64,000 nucleotides of DNA from Myxococcales bacterium (GTDB taxonomy: Bacteria > Myxococcota_A > Polyangia > Polyangiales > Polyangiaceae), in the NCBI GenBank assembly GCA_025359105.1, contig JANYHK010000005.1, positions 1-64,000 of the forward strand, written 5' to 3'. The stretch's first letter is position 1, and every line of letters begins with the position of its first letter. Under the pieces are notes generated by a model. That model saw nothing but the letters and a program-made list of their open reading frames with translations, was not told the DNA's origin and did not search any database. A program made the translations under genes and the position numbers. This document shows, in pieces, positions 36,343 through 44,767 of this stretch.

Positions 36343-37872
36343 ATGTCAAAAAAGCTCGCAGCGCATGCGGTTCTTGGAGTGGCGGTCTCCTCGGCGCTCG
36401 TCGGGGCGATGTCCGGCTGCAGCGGCAATGGCGGCAATGACGGCGACCCCGGCTCCGCTACCACCACCGCGGCCTACACGGCGGACTGGGATCGCGACGA
36501 TCGGCCCCGTGCTGCCCACGGCGTCACCGATCCCGGCGTGCGCGGCGGCGTCCCCGGCGCGGGCGGCGTCATCGCCGGCACCAACGCGAACGAGGCCGCG
36601 CTCTGGGGCGAGGGGCGGTTCCGCTCTACCGAGGTCGAGGCGACGTGCGACACGTGCGCCGACTTCGAGCCGGGCCAGCCGAAGCCGCCGGGGGCAGGGG
36701 ACGACGCGACGAACTCGGCTGGCCTGGGCGCGCGCTTCAACAGCAACACCTGCACGCCCGGTTGCCATTCGCAGCCCGCGCTCGGCGGCACGTCTCCGTT
36801 CGTGAACCCGTCGTTCAAGGCAGCCGCGGCGAAGGGCGCGCTCAACATCGTGCCCTTCTTCGAGAAGATCGACGGCCCGACCCGCGAAGTGCGCTTCCAG
36901 TTCAACCCCGACGGCACGCGCGACGGCGGCGTCCACCAGAAGTTCAGCGTCCGCGGCCGCTCCGATGCGCCGCTCTGCACGCTGGGCCAGCCCGACTTCG
37001 AGGCGCAGCGCGGCAACATGTCGTTCCGTATTCCGACGCCGATGTTCGGCCTCGGAATCATCGACTCGCTCCCCGACGTCGAGATCCTCAAGTACAAGAA
37101 CGCGAACCTCGGTCGCAAAGCGGCACTCGGCATCCACGGCGAAACGAACAACAACGGCAACACCGGACAGATCTCGCGCTTCGGCTGGAAGGCACAGAAC
37201 GCGTCGATCACGATGTTCGCCGGCGAGGCGTACACCGTCGAGATGGGCGTCACGAACGAGCTCTTCCCGATCTCGAAGATCGAGGACTACAGCTGCAACC
37301 TCGGCGCCGAGCCGAACGACGTCACGCGAACCAGCAGCACGGACTTCGATAAGCCGCTCGAGATCATGTCGGACTGGATGATGTTCTCGCTCTTCATGCG
37401 GTTCACCGATCAGCCGACGCCCGCCCCGTTCGACGCGAGCGCGCAGCGCGGCCTCGACGCATTCAACCAGATCGGCTGCGGCGAGTGCCACGTTCCGTCG
37501 ATGACCACGCGGTCGGGGCCGACGGGCCCGCAGTCGAACGCGCTCAAGGGCGTTACCGCCCACCTGTACTCGGACCTCCTCGTCCACCACATGGGCGTGG
37601 GCCTTGCCGACAACGTCAACCAGGGCGGCGCCGGTCCCGACCAGTTCCGCAGCTCGCCGCTCTGGGGCGTCGGTCAGCGCATCTTCTTTCTCCACGACGG
37701 CCGCGCGAACACGCTCACCGAGGCGATCCTCGCCCACTACTCCCCCGCGTCGCACGCGCACGGCAACCACCCCGCGTACCCGGCGTCGGAGGCCAACCAG
37801 GTCATTCGCAACTTCGCCCACCTTCCGGCGGGCAGCCAGCAGGACATCCTCAACTTCCTGCGCTCGCTGTAA
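36343..37872 (+). CDS. Diheme DUF1111-type (thiol oxidoreductase-like) lipoprotein
   Basis: A 509-residue lipoprotein with lipobox AMSGC (Cys26). It resembles DUF1111 diheme proteins (distant relatives of MauG and cytochrome c peroxidase). The second heme site is canonical, CGECH (Cys379, Cys382, His383). The first, NTCTPGCHSQP, has three residues between the cysteines (Cys137, Cys141, His142), a C-x3-C-H site. FLHDGRANTLTEAIL near the C-terminus is a strong family block. It should sit on the periplasmic side or outer membrane and take part in electron transfer or peroxide chemistry. The excellent GGAGGAAG site decides the start. It is followed by a kinase gene and then a cytochrome operon. 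Confidence 0.85.
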   Translation: MSKKLAAHAVLGVAVSSALVGAMSGCSGNGGNDGDPGSATTTAAYTADWDRDDRPRAAHGVTDPGVRGGVPGAGGVIAGTNANEAALWGEGRFRSTEVEATCDTCADFEPGQPKPPGAGDDATNSAGLGARFNSNTCTPGCHSQPALGGTSPFVNPSFKAAAAKGALNIVPFFEKIDGPTREVRFQFNPDGTRDGGVHQKFSVRGRSDAPLCTLGQPDFEAQRGNMSFRIPTPMFGLGIIDSLPDVEILKYKNANLGRKAALGIHGETNNNGNTGQISRFGWKAQNASITMFAGEAYTVEMGVTNELFPISKIEDYSCNLGAEPNDVTRTSSTDFDKPLEIMSDWMMFSLFMRFTDQPTPAPFDASAQRGLDAFNQIGCGECHVPSMTTRSGPTGPQSNALKGVTAHLYSDLLVHHMGVGLADNVNQGGAGPDQFRSSPLWGVGQRIFFLHDGRANTLTEAILAHYSPASHAHGNHPAYPASEANQVIRNFAHLPAGSQQDILNFLRSL

Positions 37873-38004
37873 ATCACGTCCACGAGTCGAGAGGGGGGTC
37901 TGATGCGAGCGACGACCGAGAGGCTTGCGCACACGGTGCGCAGCCTGCGCAACTGGGGTGGCATCTGCGGCGGGTGGGGTGGGCGCGGTGCCGCGGGTTG
38001 GCGC

Positions 38005-38031
38005 GGTGGGTCTGGTGGGTCTGGTGGGTCT
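38005..38031 (+). repeat. Three tandem copies of a 9-bp unit
   Basis: GGTGGGTCT is repeated three times without interruption in the G-rich stretch ahead of the kinase gene. The surrounding 260 bp contain no convincing gene. The repeat could be a slippage-prone promoter spacer or a relic of Gly-Gly-Ser coding sequence. Confidence 0.7.
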
Positions 38032-38135
38032 TCCCCCTCCCCCGGCGAACGTTCAGGTGCGCGGTCAGCTCACAAACCTGGGAATCGTTCGCTGGAATTG
38101 TCTCGTTTCAAAATCTCTTCCGGTATTCTGTCATC

Positions 38136-40070
38136 GTGGTGACCGCTTCCCTCCCGCAGCAAGATTCGGTGCTCGGGCGAACCATTGCGGGTAAGTACTT
38201 CATCGAGTCGAGCGTCGGCAGCGGTGCGATGGGAACCGTCTACCGCGCGCGCCAGGTCGCGCTCGACAAGATCGTCGCGCTCAAGGTGCTGCGCCGCGAG
38301 TTCGAGCAGAACGCCGAGTTCGTCGGGCGATTCAGCGTCGAAGCGCGCGCGGCGTCGAAGCTCGATCACCCGAACTCGACGCGCGTGATGGACTTCGGGC
38401 GCGAGGCCGACGGCCTGCTCTACATCGCGATGGAGTACCTCGAAGGGCGTGACCTCTACGAGGCGATGCGCGACGAAGGTCCGTTCTCCTCGGAGCGCAT
38501 CGCGAACGTGATCGCGCAGGCGCTCGCGGGGATCGCTGTCGCCCACGAGCTCGGAATCCTGCACCGTGACCTCAAGCCCGAGAACGTCATGCTCCTGCCG
38601 AGCGTCGACGACGAGGGGCGTGCGACCGATCTCGTGAAGGTCTGCGACTTCGGCATCGCGAAGCTCAGTGGCTTCGCCGAGCTGCCGCAGCAGGCACAGC
38701 CGACGGGCTCCACCTCGCAGCATCCCACGAGCGGCAACCACCAGCGCCTCACGCGCATGGGCCTCATCATCGGGACGCCCGCCTACATGTCCCCGGAGCA
38801 AGCGTGCGGCGAGCAAGCCGACGCCCGCGCCGACATCTACGCGATCGGCGTCATCTTGTTCGAGCTGCTCACCGGACGCGTGCCGTTCGAGGGCGGGACG
38901 CCGGAAGACACGGCGAACATGCACCTGTCCTCGGAGCCGCCGAACCCGCTCGATCTCAATCCGATCGCGAGCCCCGAGCTCACGCGCATTTGTTTGAAGG
39001 CAATGTCGAAGGCGCCGGCGGACCGCTACTCCACGGCGCGCGACATGCGCGCCGACATTCGCGGCGTCATGCTCCACGACTTCGGTATCGCGCCGTCCGG
39101 TCCCCTTCCGCTGCCGAGCGTGCCTCGCATGCTGCTCGAGACGGGCAGCTCGCCGCGCATGTCGTTCGACACGCCGACCCTTCCCCAGATGGGAGAGCTC
39201 ACGCGCCCGGCCCGCAACAGCGATCGCCCCAAGAAGCGCCGCGCCGGGATCTTCATCGGCGCGAGCGTGCTCCTGGCGCTCGGGCTCGGCGTCGCGCTGT
39301 TCGCGCGCCAGCCGAGCCACGCGGCTGCGCCGCCGCCCGTGCTCGCGCACGTCGACGGGCCCCAGAAGACCGACCCGCTGGCTGCGGCCGGGTCGCCAGG
39401 CGCCGCCGCCAACCCGAACCCCAACAAGCCCGAGCCGCCAGTGGACGTCGGTGTGGTGCAGCGCGATCCCGCCGTACTGCCGACGCTCGCCAGCGCCGCC
39501 GTCCCGGCGCCGCGCGGCCAGACACCACCGCTCCCCACGACTCTTCGCGGCGGCCGCAAGACCAACGGTGGAGCGCTCGCAGGCAACGCGGCTCCAGATC
39601 CGGTTCCGCCTCCGCCGACCGCGGTTGCGCCGACGCCTGCCCCCACGCCGACGCCCGTGGCCCCGCCGCCGGCGCCCGTGGCGGTGACCGCCGACCCGCC
39701 GCCGACGCCCGCGCCCCCTCCGGCGGCGCCCACGCCGCCGCCGTTCGATCCGTCGCGTGCCCGCATGAACGTCGGCGGCATCAACACCGATCGCATGAGC
39801 CCGCGCGACGCGAGCGCCGTCCTCGGACGCGGGGATCTCGTGAGCTGCTACGTCGCGTCGGTGAAGGGCGGCGAGCCCGCCTCTCCCGGCTCCGTCACGC
39901 TGAACCTCGAGGTCGAGGACATGCGCGTGACCCGCGTCCGTTCATCGGGCGCACCATCGTCTCCGTCGCTGCGCAGGTGCCTCGAGTCGAGGCTGGTCGG
40001 TGCTCGAGTTCCGAGTGCGGACACTGGATCCGCAACGGCTAGTATCCCTCTCACGTTCTCCTCACAATAA
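38136..40070 (+). CDS. Transmembrane Ser/Thr protein kinase
   Basis: A 644-residue eukaryotic-like kinase. The kinase domain (about 20-310) has the P-loop VGSGAMGTVY (28-35), Lys50 in VALK, HRDLKPEN with Asp145, the Mg-binding DFG at 171-173 and AYMSPEQ. One membrane helix (about 371-390, GIFIGASVLLALGLGVALFA) leads to a very Pro/Ala-rich periplasmic linker (about 395-550). A small C-terminal domain (about 555-644) with LVSCYVASVKGGE and RRCLESRLVGARVP resembles the AgmX/TonB-C-like 'GYI' module found at the end of many myxobacterial proteins. Start is GTG 38136 or 38139; no ribosome-binding site is seen. The next gene starts 13 bp after the stop, linking the kinase to the cytochrome operon. 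Confidence 0.93.
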   Translation: MVTASLPQQDSVLGRTIAGKYFIESSVGSGAMGTVYRARQVALDKIVALKVLRREFEQNAEFVGRFSVEARAASKLDHPNSTRVMDFGREADGLLYIAMEYLEGRDLYEAMRDEGPFSSERIANVIAQALAGIAVAHELGILHRDLKPENVMLLPSVDDEGRATDLVKVCDFGIAKLSGFAELPQQAQPTGSTSQHPTSGNHQRLTRMGLIIGTPAYMSPEQACGEQADARADIYAIGVILFELLTGRVPFEGGTPEDTANMHLSSEPPNPLDLNPIASPELTRICLKAMSKAPADRYSTARDMRADIRGVMLHDFGIAPSGPLPLPSVPRMLLETGSSPRMSFDTPTLPQMGELTRPARNSDRPKKRRAGIFIGASVLLALGLGVALFARQPSHAAAPPPVLAHVDGPQKTDPLAAAGSPGAAANPNPNKPEPPVDVGVVQRDPAVLPTLASAAVPAPRGQTPPLPTTLRGGRKTNGGALAGNAAPDPVPPPPTAVAPTPAPTPTPVAPPPAPVAVTADPPPTPAPPPAAPTPPPFDPSRARMNVGGINTDRMSPRDASAVLGRGDLVSCYVASVKGGEPASPGSVTLNLEVEDMRVTRVRSSGAPSSPSLRRCLESRLVGARVPSADTGSATASIPLTFSSQ

Positions 40071-40083
40071 TTGGGCAGACAAT

Positions 40084-40578
40084 ATGCGAAGTGCGTTTGC
40101 GCTCTGCATGGCAGTAGCGACGGCGGTGACCTGCGTCTCCGTCAGTAGCTGCTCGTCGTGGACCGAATCGAATCTCGACGGCCCCTTCCCGCCGCCGGCC
40201 CGGGTCCCCCCGGATGCCTCGGCCCGCAAGGTCAACTTCAAGTTGGATATCCGTCCTCTGATGAACAGAAGCAACTCCGACCCGACGGGTCATGGATGCA
40301 AGGTTTGCCATTACCCTTCGTTCTGGGGTGACAAAGGAACCGACTCAACGAACTTGGATTTGTCCACGTTGGGTGCTTTACGAAAAGGTGGGTTTCATAC
40401 ACCGAACATCATCGTTCCGGGCGATCCCAAGGCCTCGGGGCTGATCCAGAAACTGCGCGGGCAGTTCTCGATTGGCGCCAAGATGCCGAAGGACGGCCCG
40501 CCTTACTGGTCCGAAAGTGAAATACAGCTGGTCGAGCGCTGGATCCTCGAGGGCGCGCAGGGAGCGGACAACGAATGA
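40084..40578 (+). CDS. Monoheme cytochrome c lipoprotein
   Basis: A 164-residue lipoprotein: signal peptide, lipobox VSSC (Cys23), heme site CKVCH (Cys72, Cys75, His76). Met134 in GAKMPKDGPPYW, the 'KMP--GPP' block seen in Planctomycete-type cytochrome c domains, is the likely sixth heme ligand. ELVERWI-like QLVERWILEGA is the closing helix. It probably relays electrons in the periplasm. The DNA of this gene is somewhat less GC-rich in its centre than its neighbours. Its stop overlaps the start of the next cytochrome gene (ATGA). Confidence 0.87.
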   Translation: MRSAFALCMAVATAVTCVSVSSCSSWTESNLDGPFPPPARVPPDASARKVNFKLDIRPLMNRSNSDPTGHGCKVCHYPSFWGDKGTDSTNLDLSTLGALRKGGFHTPNIIVPGDPKASGLIQKLRGQFSIGAKMPKDGPPYWSESEIQLVERWILEGAQGADNE

Positions 40579-40955
40579 ACAAGTCCCGAAGTCGACGACG
40601 GGAAGTAGGGCGGACGGTGTTCCGAGTACTCCTGGGGATGGGATGGGCGCTCGGCCTCGCGGCCTGCAGCGGACGGCCTCCTCCGGAGTCGATCACACCG
40701 GTGTCCGAAGCGCAGCTCACCCCGGAGCTTCGCGCGGACTACGACGTGTTCGCCCAGAGATGCTCCAAGTGCCACTCGCTGGCCAAGCCGCTGAATAGCC
40801 ACGTCGACGACGACGACGTGTGGATTCGCTACGTGGCCAAGATGCGCAGACAGCCCGCGAGCGGAATATCCGAACGCGATGGCGAGGCGATCCTTCGATT
40901 CCTGCACGTGCTCGTCGAGCAAGAGCGTGCAAAAAACGCGGAGAAGTCCAAGTGA
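40575..40955 (+). CDS. Small monoheme cytochrome c lipoprotein
   Basis: A 126-residue lipoprotein with lipobox LAAC (Cys31) after a basic n-region. The single heme site is RCSKCHSLAKPLN (Cys63, Cys66, His67). Met90 in YVAKMRRQPASGIS is the probable axial ligand, in the pattern of small class-I cytochromes. The closing helix is EAILRFLHVL. The ATG overlaps the preceding stop and the TGA overlaps the next GTG, so all three proteins are translationally coupled. It likely passes electrons between the larger cytochrome lipoprotein and the outer-membrane protein. Confidence 0.88.
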   Translation: MNKSRSRRREVGRTVFRVLLGMGWALGLAACSGRPPPESITPVSEAQLTPELRADYDVFAQRCSKCHSLAKPLNSHVDDDDVWIRYVAKMRRQPASGISERDGEAILRFLHVLVEQERAKNAEKSK

Positions 40956-42142
40956 GCCACGCGCGCTATCTCCTGGTTCTCCTCAGCGCGATGTTCATCG
41001 CTCTCGTCGCTGGAAGCAGCGACGCCCTCGCGGTCGATCGCACGTTCGCCGGCTCGGCGCAGATCGACTACCACTTCGTCCCGACGATGAAGAACGCCAA
41101 CTCCAACGTCGTGCCGACCGGTCAGGGGTCGTACACGTTCGACTCGTTCACGATCGAGACCGCGCTCAAGGTCGCCGTGGACGTCAGCGACCACATCACG
41201 GCCAACGTGAAGGTCTGCTTCGGCTGCCACGGGTTCGAGACGGACATGGCGTACTTCGACTTCCGCGCCGCCGACGAGCTCAACCTGCGCGCCGGTCGAT
41301 TCAGCCCGAGCTTCGGCTCGTTCAACATCCGCCACGATCCGGCGAACCACAAGCTCAGCGACAAGCCGCTGGCTTACGACATGGGTCGCATGCTCCGGCG
41401 CGTCGACTGGAAGATGGGCGTCCTGCCCTCTCCCTTCCCCGACAACGGCGTCGAGATCAACGGAACCCACTGGTTCGGCGACAACGTGCAGCTCGACTAC
41501 GCGACCTACGCGGTCAGCGGCTTCAAGGCCTCGAAGGACGCGCCGGAGCTCGACTGGATCACGTCGCGCTCGGGCAACGCGTACTACGTCGACAACAACG
41601 GCCGCCCGACGGTCGGCGGACGCGCGGCGCTCACCACGAAGCTCTCGCCCACGAGCGACTTCACCTTCGGCGGCAGCGCGATGTACGGCACTTACGACGC
41701 CGGCAACGACGTCTGGTACGAGATCCTCGGCGCCGACGCGACGCTGCGGATCGTCCGGACCGCGTTCCGCGCCGAGTACCTCGTGAGACGTCAGTCGTTC
41801 GACACGACCGCGCAGGCGAAGTTCAGATACCTGATCCCGCCCGGCGCGCAGTACGACTACTTCACGAAGCACGGCGCTTACCTCGAGATCGAGCAACCGC
41901 TGACGCCGAAGTTCGACGTCATCGCGCGCGGCGACGTCCTCTTCCGCTTCGGCAACGTTCAGAACGGAACGCCGCTGTCGCAGAAGAGCTCGATCACCCG
42001 CGCCACCATCGGCGCGGCCTACGCGGTCGAGCAGAACCTGCGCTTCAAGGCCTCCACCGAGTTCTGGGCGTTCTCGGACGAGGACTCGCGCGGCCACGAC
42101 AAGGAGCTCACGTTCCACCTGAGCGCAGTCGCGACCTTCTGA
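40952..42142 (+). CDS. Outer-membrane beta-barrel protein with a CXXCH motif
   Basis: A 396-residue protein with a signal peptide (about 1-27). The sequence alternates polar and hydrophobic residues throughout (FTFGGSAMYGTYD, YEILGADATLRIVRTAFRAE, YLEIEQPLTPKFDVIARGD) and ends in Phe, as outer-membrane barrels do. A heme-type CFGCH (Cys89, Cys92, His93) sits in the N-terminal part, next to the strand-like MAYFDFRAADELNLRAGRFS. This is atypical for porins. With two cytochrome lipoproteins encoded immediately upstream (GTGA overlap), it may form a trans-outer-membrane electron conduit; that is inference. A strong terminator follows. Confidence 0.8.
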   Translation: MSHARYLLVLLSAMFIALVAGSSDALAVDRTFAGSAQIDYHFVPTMKNANSNVVPTGQGSYTFDSFTIETALKVAVDVSDHITANVKVCFGCHGFETDMAYFDFRAADELNLRAGRFSPSFGSFNIRHDPANHKLSDKPLAYDMGRMLRRVDWKMGVLPSPFPDNGVEINGTHWFGDNVQLDYATYAVSGFKASKDAPELDWITSRSGNAYYVDNNGRPTVGGRAALTTKLSPTSDFTFGGSAMYGTYDAGNDVWYEILGADATLRIVRTAFRAEYLVRRQSFDTTAQAKFRYLIPPGAQYDYFTKHGAYLEIEQPLTPKFDVIARGDVLFRFGNVQNGTPLSQKSSITRATIGAAYAVEQNLRFKASTEFWAFSDEDSRGHDKELTFHLSAVATF

Positions 42143-42174
42143 GCGGCCCTCGCTTCAGCTGAACGGAGTCGATG

Positions 42175-42206
42175 AGGCGGCGGCGCGAGATGCGTCGCCG
42201 CCTTTT
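42175..42206 (+). terminator. Strong intrinsic terminator of the cytochrome/porin operon
   Basis: A 12-bp stem (AGGCGGCGGCGC pairing with GCGTCGCCGCCT, one G-T pair) around a 5-base GAGAT loop is followed by TTTTCTCATT. It lies 33 bp after the barrel gene. The TCA that begins the minus-strand stop of the convergent ATP-grasp gene is in its tail at 42208. Confidence 0.88.
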
Positions 42207-42207
42207 C

Positions 42208-43425
42208 TCATTCCGCGTACATGGTGATGTCGGTGGCCGCCTCCATCGCGAGCTCGCAGGCGCGGTCCCAGTCGGGGTGGCGGAGCAGGATGTACCCGTC
42301 GGAGACGAGCGTGTGCTTCCAGTTTCTCCGCGGCGCGCCGATCGGCAGGAGCTTCTCTTCCACGACGTAGTCGCGGTAGCGACGCAAGAACTCGCGCAGC
42401 CCGTCCACGCGGGTGATGCGGCCCTGGCCGATGGCGCGCTTGAAGATGATCGCCGCGTTGTACTTGCGGACCGTGGGCGCGCGGAACTCGCCGAAGCAGA
42501 CCGCGCGGGCCCACTCCCGGAACAGATCGATGTCGCAGGTGTAGTTCATCTGGTCGACGAGGTGCGCGCCGCCGGGGCGGCAGCCGATCTCGCCGAAGAC
42601 GACCTCCCCGTTCGGCTTGCGGAACCACTCCATGTGGGTGAATCCGTCCCCCATGCCCAGCGCCGTGAGCACCTTGCGCCCCAGGCCGATGCCGCCGGCC
42701 AGCTTGGCCTGGTCGAGGTTTCTCACCGTGACGATGACGGGGCTTATCCACTCGTTGGTGCGCGCGACGAGGGGCTTGGGCAGGTACTGGCAGACGTTGG
42801 CGAACGCGGGGCGCCCGTCGATGCACACCGTGTCGAACGTGAACTCCTCGCCGTCGATGAACTCCTCGCAGCTCGCCTCGCCGACGTGCAGCATCTTCGC
42901 GAGCGTCGGCTCGAGCGCCGCGTCGTCCTCGACCTTGTAGGTGTCGGCGCTTCCGGCCCCCGAGATGGGCTTGAGGATGAGGGGGTAGCCGATGCGCTCG
43001 GCGGCGGCGCGCGCCTCGGTCACCGTCTTCACGCGGAACGCGTGGGGCACACGCAGCCCGGCGGCGGCGACGCGCTCCTTCATGAGCTGCTTGTCGCGGA
43101 AGCCGTTGACCGTGTCGACCGTCATCCCCGGCACGCCGAACCGCTCGCGGAGGCGGGCGGCGGTGAGGACGAGCACCTCCCAGTTCGCGAGGACGCGGTC
43201 CACCGCGCGGCCCTTGAGCCACGCGGTGACCCGCGCGACGACGTCGTCCTCCTCCAGGATGCGTGGAACCTGCAAGTAGTCGGCGAGGTGCCCGCGTACC
43301 TTCTCGGGAAGCGCCCCCCGGGGGGTGTCGCCGACGCCGTACACGTCGACCCCGATTTCTGCGAGGCCCCGCGTGTACTCTTGCATTTCCGGCGGGTAGC
43401 TCGGCGCGAGGAACACAGCCTTCAT
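42208..43425 (-). CDS. ATP-grasp ligase, THMEWF paralogue B
   Basis: A 405-residue ATP-grasp protein. N-terminal Rossmann-like start MKAVFLAPSYPPEMQEY, ATP-binding Lys in GYPLILKPISGAGSADTYKV, then FTHMEWFRKPNGEVVFGEIGCRPGG, in which the Glu and Arg complete the metal and phosphate site. The C-terminal 80 residues (FKRAIGQGRITRV through the GYILLRHPDWD end) match the domain closing many L-amino-acid ligases. I chose the ATG at 43425; one three codons upstream (43434) is possible. It is divergent from paralogue C, with only 23 bp between the two starts. Confidence 0.9.
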   Translation of the reverse strand: MKAVFLAPSYPPEMQEYTRGLAEIGVDVYGVGDTPRGALPEKVRGHLADYLQVPRILEEDDVVARVTAWLKGRAVDRVLANWEVLVLTAARLRERFGVPGMTVDTVNGFRDKQLMKERVAAAGLRVPHAFRVKTVTEARAAAERIGYPLILKPISGAGSADTYKVEDDAALEPTLAKMLHVGEASCEEFIDGEEFTFDTVCIDGRPAFANVCQYLPKPLVARTNEWISPVIVTVRNLDQAKLAGGIGLGRKVLTALGMGDGFTHMEWFRKPNGEVVFGEIGCRPGGAHLVDQMNYTCDIDLFREWARAVCFGEFRAPTVRKYNAAIIFKRAIGQGRITRVDGLREFLRRYRDYVVEEKLLPIGAPRRNWKHTLVSDGYILLRHPDWDRACELAMEAATDITMYAE

Positions 43426-43448
43426 TCGCCGCATGCTACAACGTGGTC

Positions 43449-44663
43449 ATGCGCAACGTCCTCTTCGTTGCTCCGTTCCCCCTCGAGATCACCATGCGCT
43501 TCGCCCGCGCGGCGGCGGCCATGCATGGCGTGCGCTTCCTCGGCGTCATGCAGGAGCCACCGAAGGGGGACGACGCAAAGCTCTTCTCCGATCTGGTGCT
43601 CGTCAAGGACGGGCTCGACACGCGGCAGCTGATCGAGGGCGCGCACTTGCTGCGCCGCCGCCACGGCGACGTGCATCGCGTCATCGGCATCCTCGAGGCG
43701 CTGCAGGTGCAGATCGCCGAGGTGCGCCGCGCGCTCGGCGTGCCCGGACCCAGCCCCGAAACGGCCGAGCTCTTTCGTGACAAGTCCGCCATGAAGGACG
43801 AGCTGCGGCGCCACGGCCTGCCGTGCGCGCGCCATCGCTTGATCCGCGCCTGGTCCGACGCAGAGGCGTTCGTGAACGAGGTCGGCTTTCCGATCGTCGT
43901 GAAACCGCCGGCGGGCATGGGCTGCAAGGCGACGTGGCGCATCGGCTCGGTCGATGACATGCGCGGCGCGATGGGCGCGCTTCACCCGAGCGCCGAGCGG
44001 CCCGCGCTCGCCGAGGAGTTCCTCCGCGGCGCCGAGCACAGCTTCGAGACGATCACGATCGGCGGCAAGGTCCGGTTTCACTCGATCTCGCGGTACTTCC
44101 CCACGCCCCTCGAGGTGATGGAGACGCCGTGGATCCAGTGGGTCTGCATGCTGCCGCGGGTCATCGACTCCCCCGAGTTCGCCGACATCCGCGAGCTCGG
44201 CACCCGCGTCGTGACCTCCCTCGGCCTCGAGACGGGCTTCACGCACATGGAGTGGTTCCGCAAGCACGACGGATCGCTCGCCATCGGGGAGATCGCCGCG
44301 CGGCCGCCCGGCGCCAACATGGTCCGGATGAACGGCTTCGCGCACGACGTGGACATGTACCGGGCGTGGGCCCGTGCGGTGGTGGACGACGCGTTCGACG
44401 GCCCCTTCGAGCGCAAATACGCGGTCGGCTGCGCGTTCTTGCGCGGCGTCGGTCGAGGGCAGGTCCAGCGCGTCCTCGGCGTCGACAAGGCGAACGAGCT
44501 GCTCGGCCGCCACGTCGTCGAGTCGCGCCTGCCACAGGTCGGCGCGTCGCGATCGGACAGCTACGAGGGGGACGGGTACGTGATCGTGCGCCACCCCGAC
44601 ACGGAGTTCGTGAAGGCGGCGATGCGGACGGTGATCGAGACGATCCAGGTCCACTACGCCTGA
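43449..44663 (+). CDS. ATP-grasp ligase, THMEWF paralogue C
   Basis: A 404-residue ATP-grasp protein: MRNVLFVAPFPLEITMRFAR start, Lys in GFPIVVKPPAGMGCKATWRI, FTHMEWFRKHDGSLAIGEIA followed by ARPPGANMV, and GDGYVIVRHPDTE near the end, parallel to GYILLRHPDWD in paralogue B. It differs from B in EIAARPPG (B: EIGCRPGG; paralogue A at 27873: EIGCRPPG). No ribosome-binding site is visible before ATG 43449, so translation may be leaderless. Divergent with B from a 23-bp gap. The product is probably a small amide or dipeptide; substrate unknown. Confidence 0.9.
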   Translation: MRNVLFVAPFPLEITMRFARAAAAMHGVRFLGVMQEPPKGDDAKLFSDLVLVKDGLDTRQLIEGAHLLRRRHGDVHRVIGILEALQVQIAEVRRALGVPGPSPETAELFRDKSAMKDELRRHGLPCARHRLIRAWSDAEAFVNEVGFPIVVKPPAGMGCKATWRIGSVDDMRGAMGALHPSAERPALAEEFLRGAEHSFETITIGGKVRFHSISRYFPTPLEVMETPWIQWVCMLPRVIDSPEFADIRELGTRVVTSLGLETGFTHMEWFRKHDGSLAIGEIAARPPGANMVRMNGFAHDVDMYRAWARAVVDDAFDGPFERKYAVGCAFLRGVGRGQVQRVLGVDKANELLGRHVVESRLPQVGASRSDSYEGDGYVIVRHPDTEFVKAAMRTVIETIQVHYA

Positions 44664-44767
44664 CGGCTGGAGGAGCCCGGCGCCCTCCGTCGGAAGGCGA
44701 TGCCGAGCGGTCGCAGCGAGCGGCCGAGCGGCCGGCGAAAGGGCGGACGGGACCGTACGCTGACAGG

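Noticed and set aside
37903-38142. 79-residue plus-strand frame with G-rich upstream sequence before the kinase gene
   Set aside because: The translation is Gly/Ser/Trp low complexity driven by the GGTGGGTCT repeat, has no recognisable fold, and runs into the kinase start; likely chance in GC-rich DNA.
42155-43222. Second minus-strand frame within the ATP-grasp gene at 42208
   Set aside because: Arg/Pro/Gly-rich shadow of the true frame, without ATP-grasp motifs.
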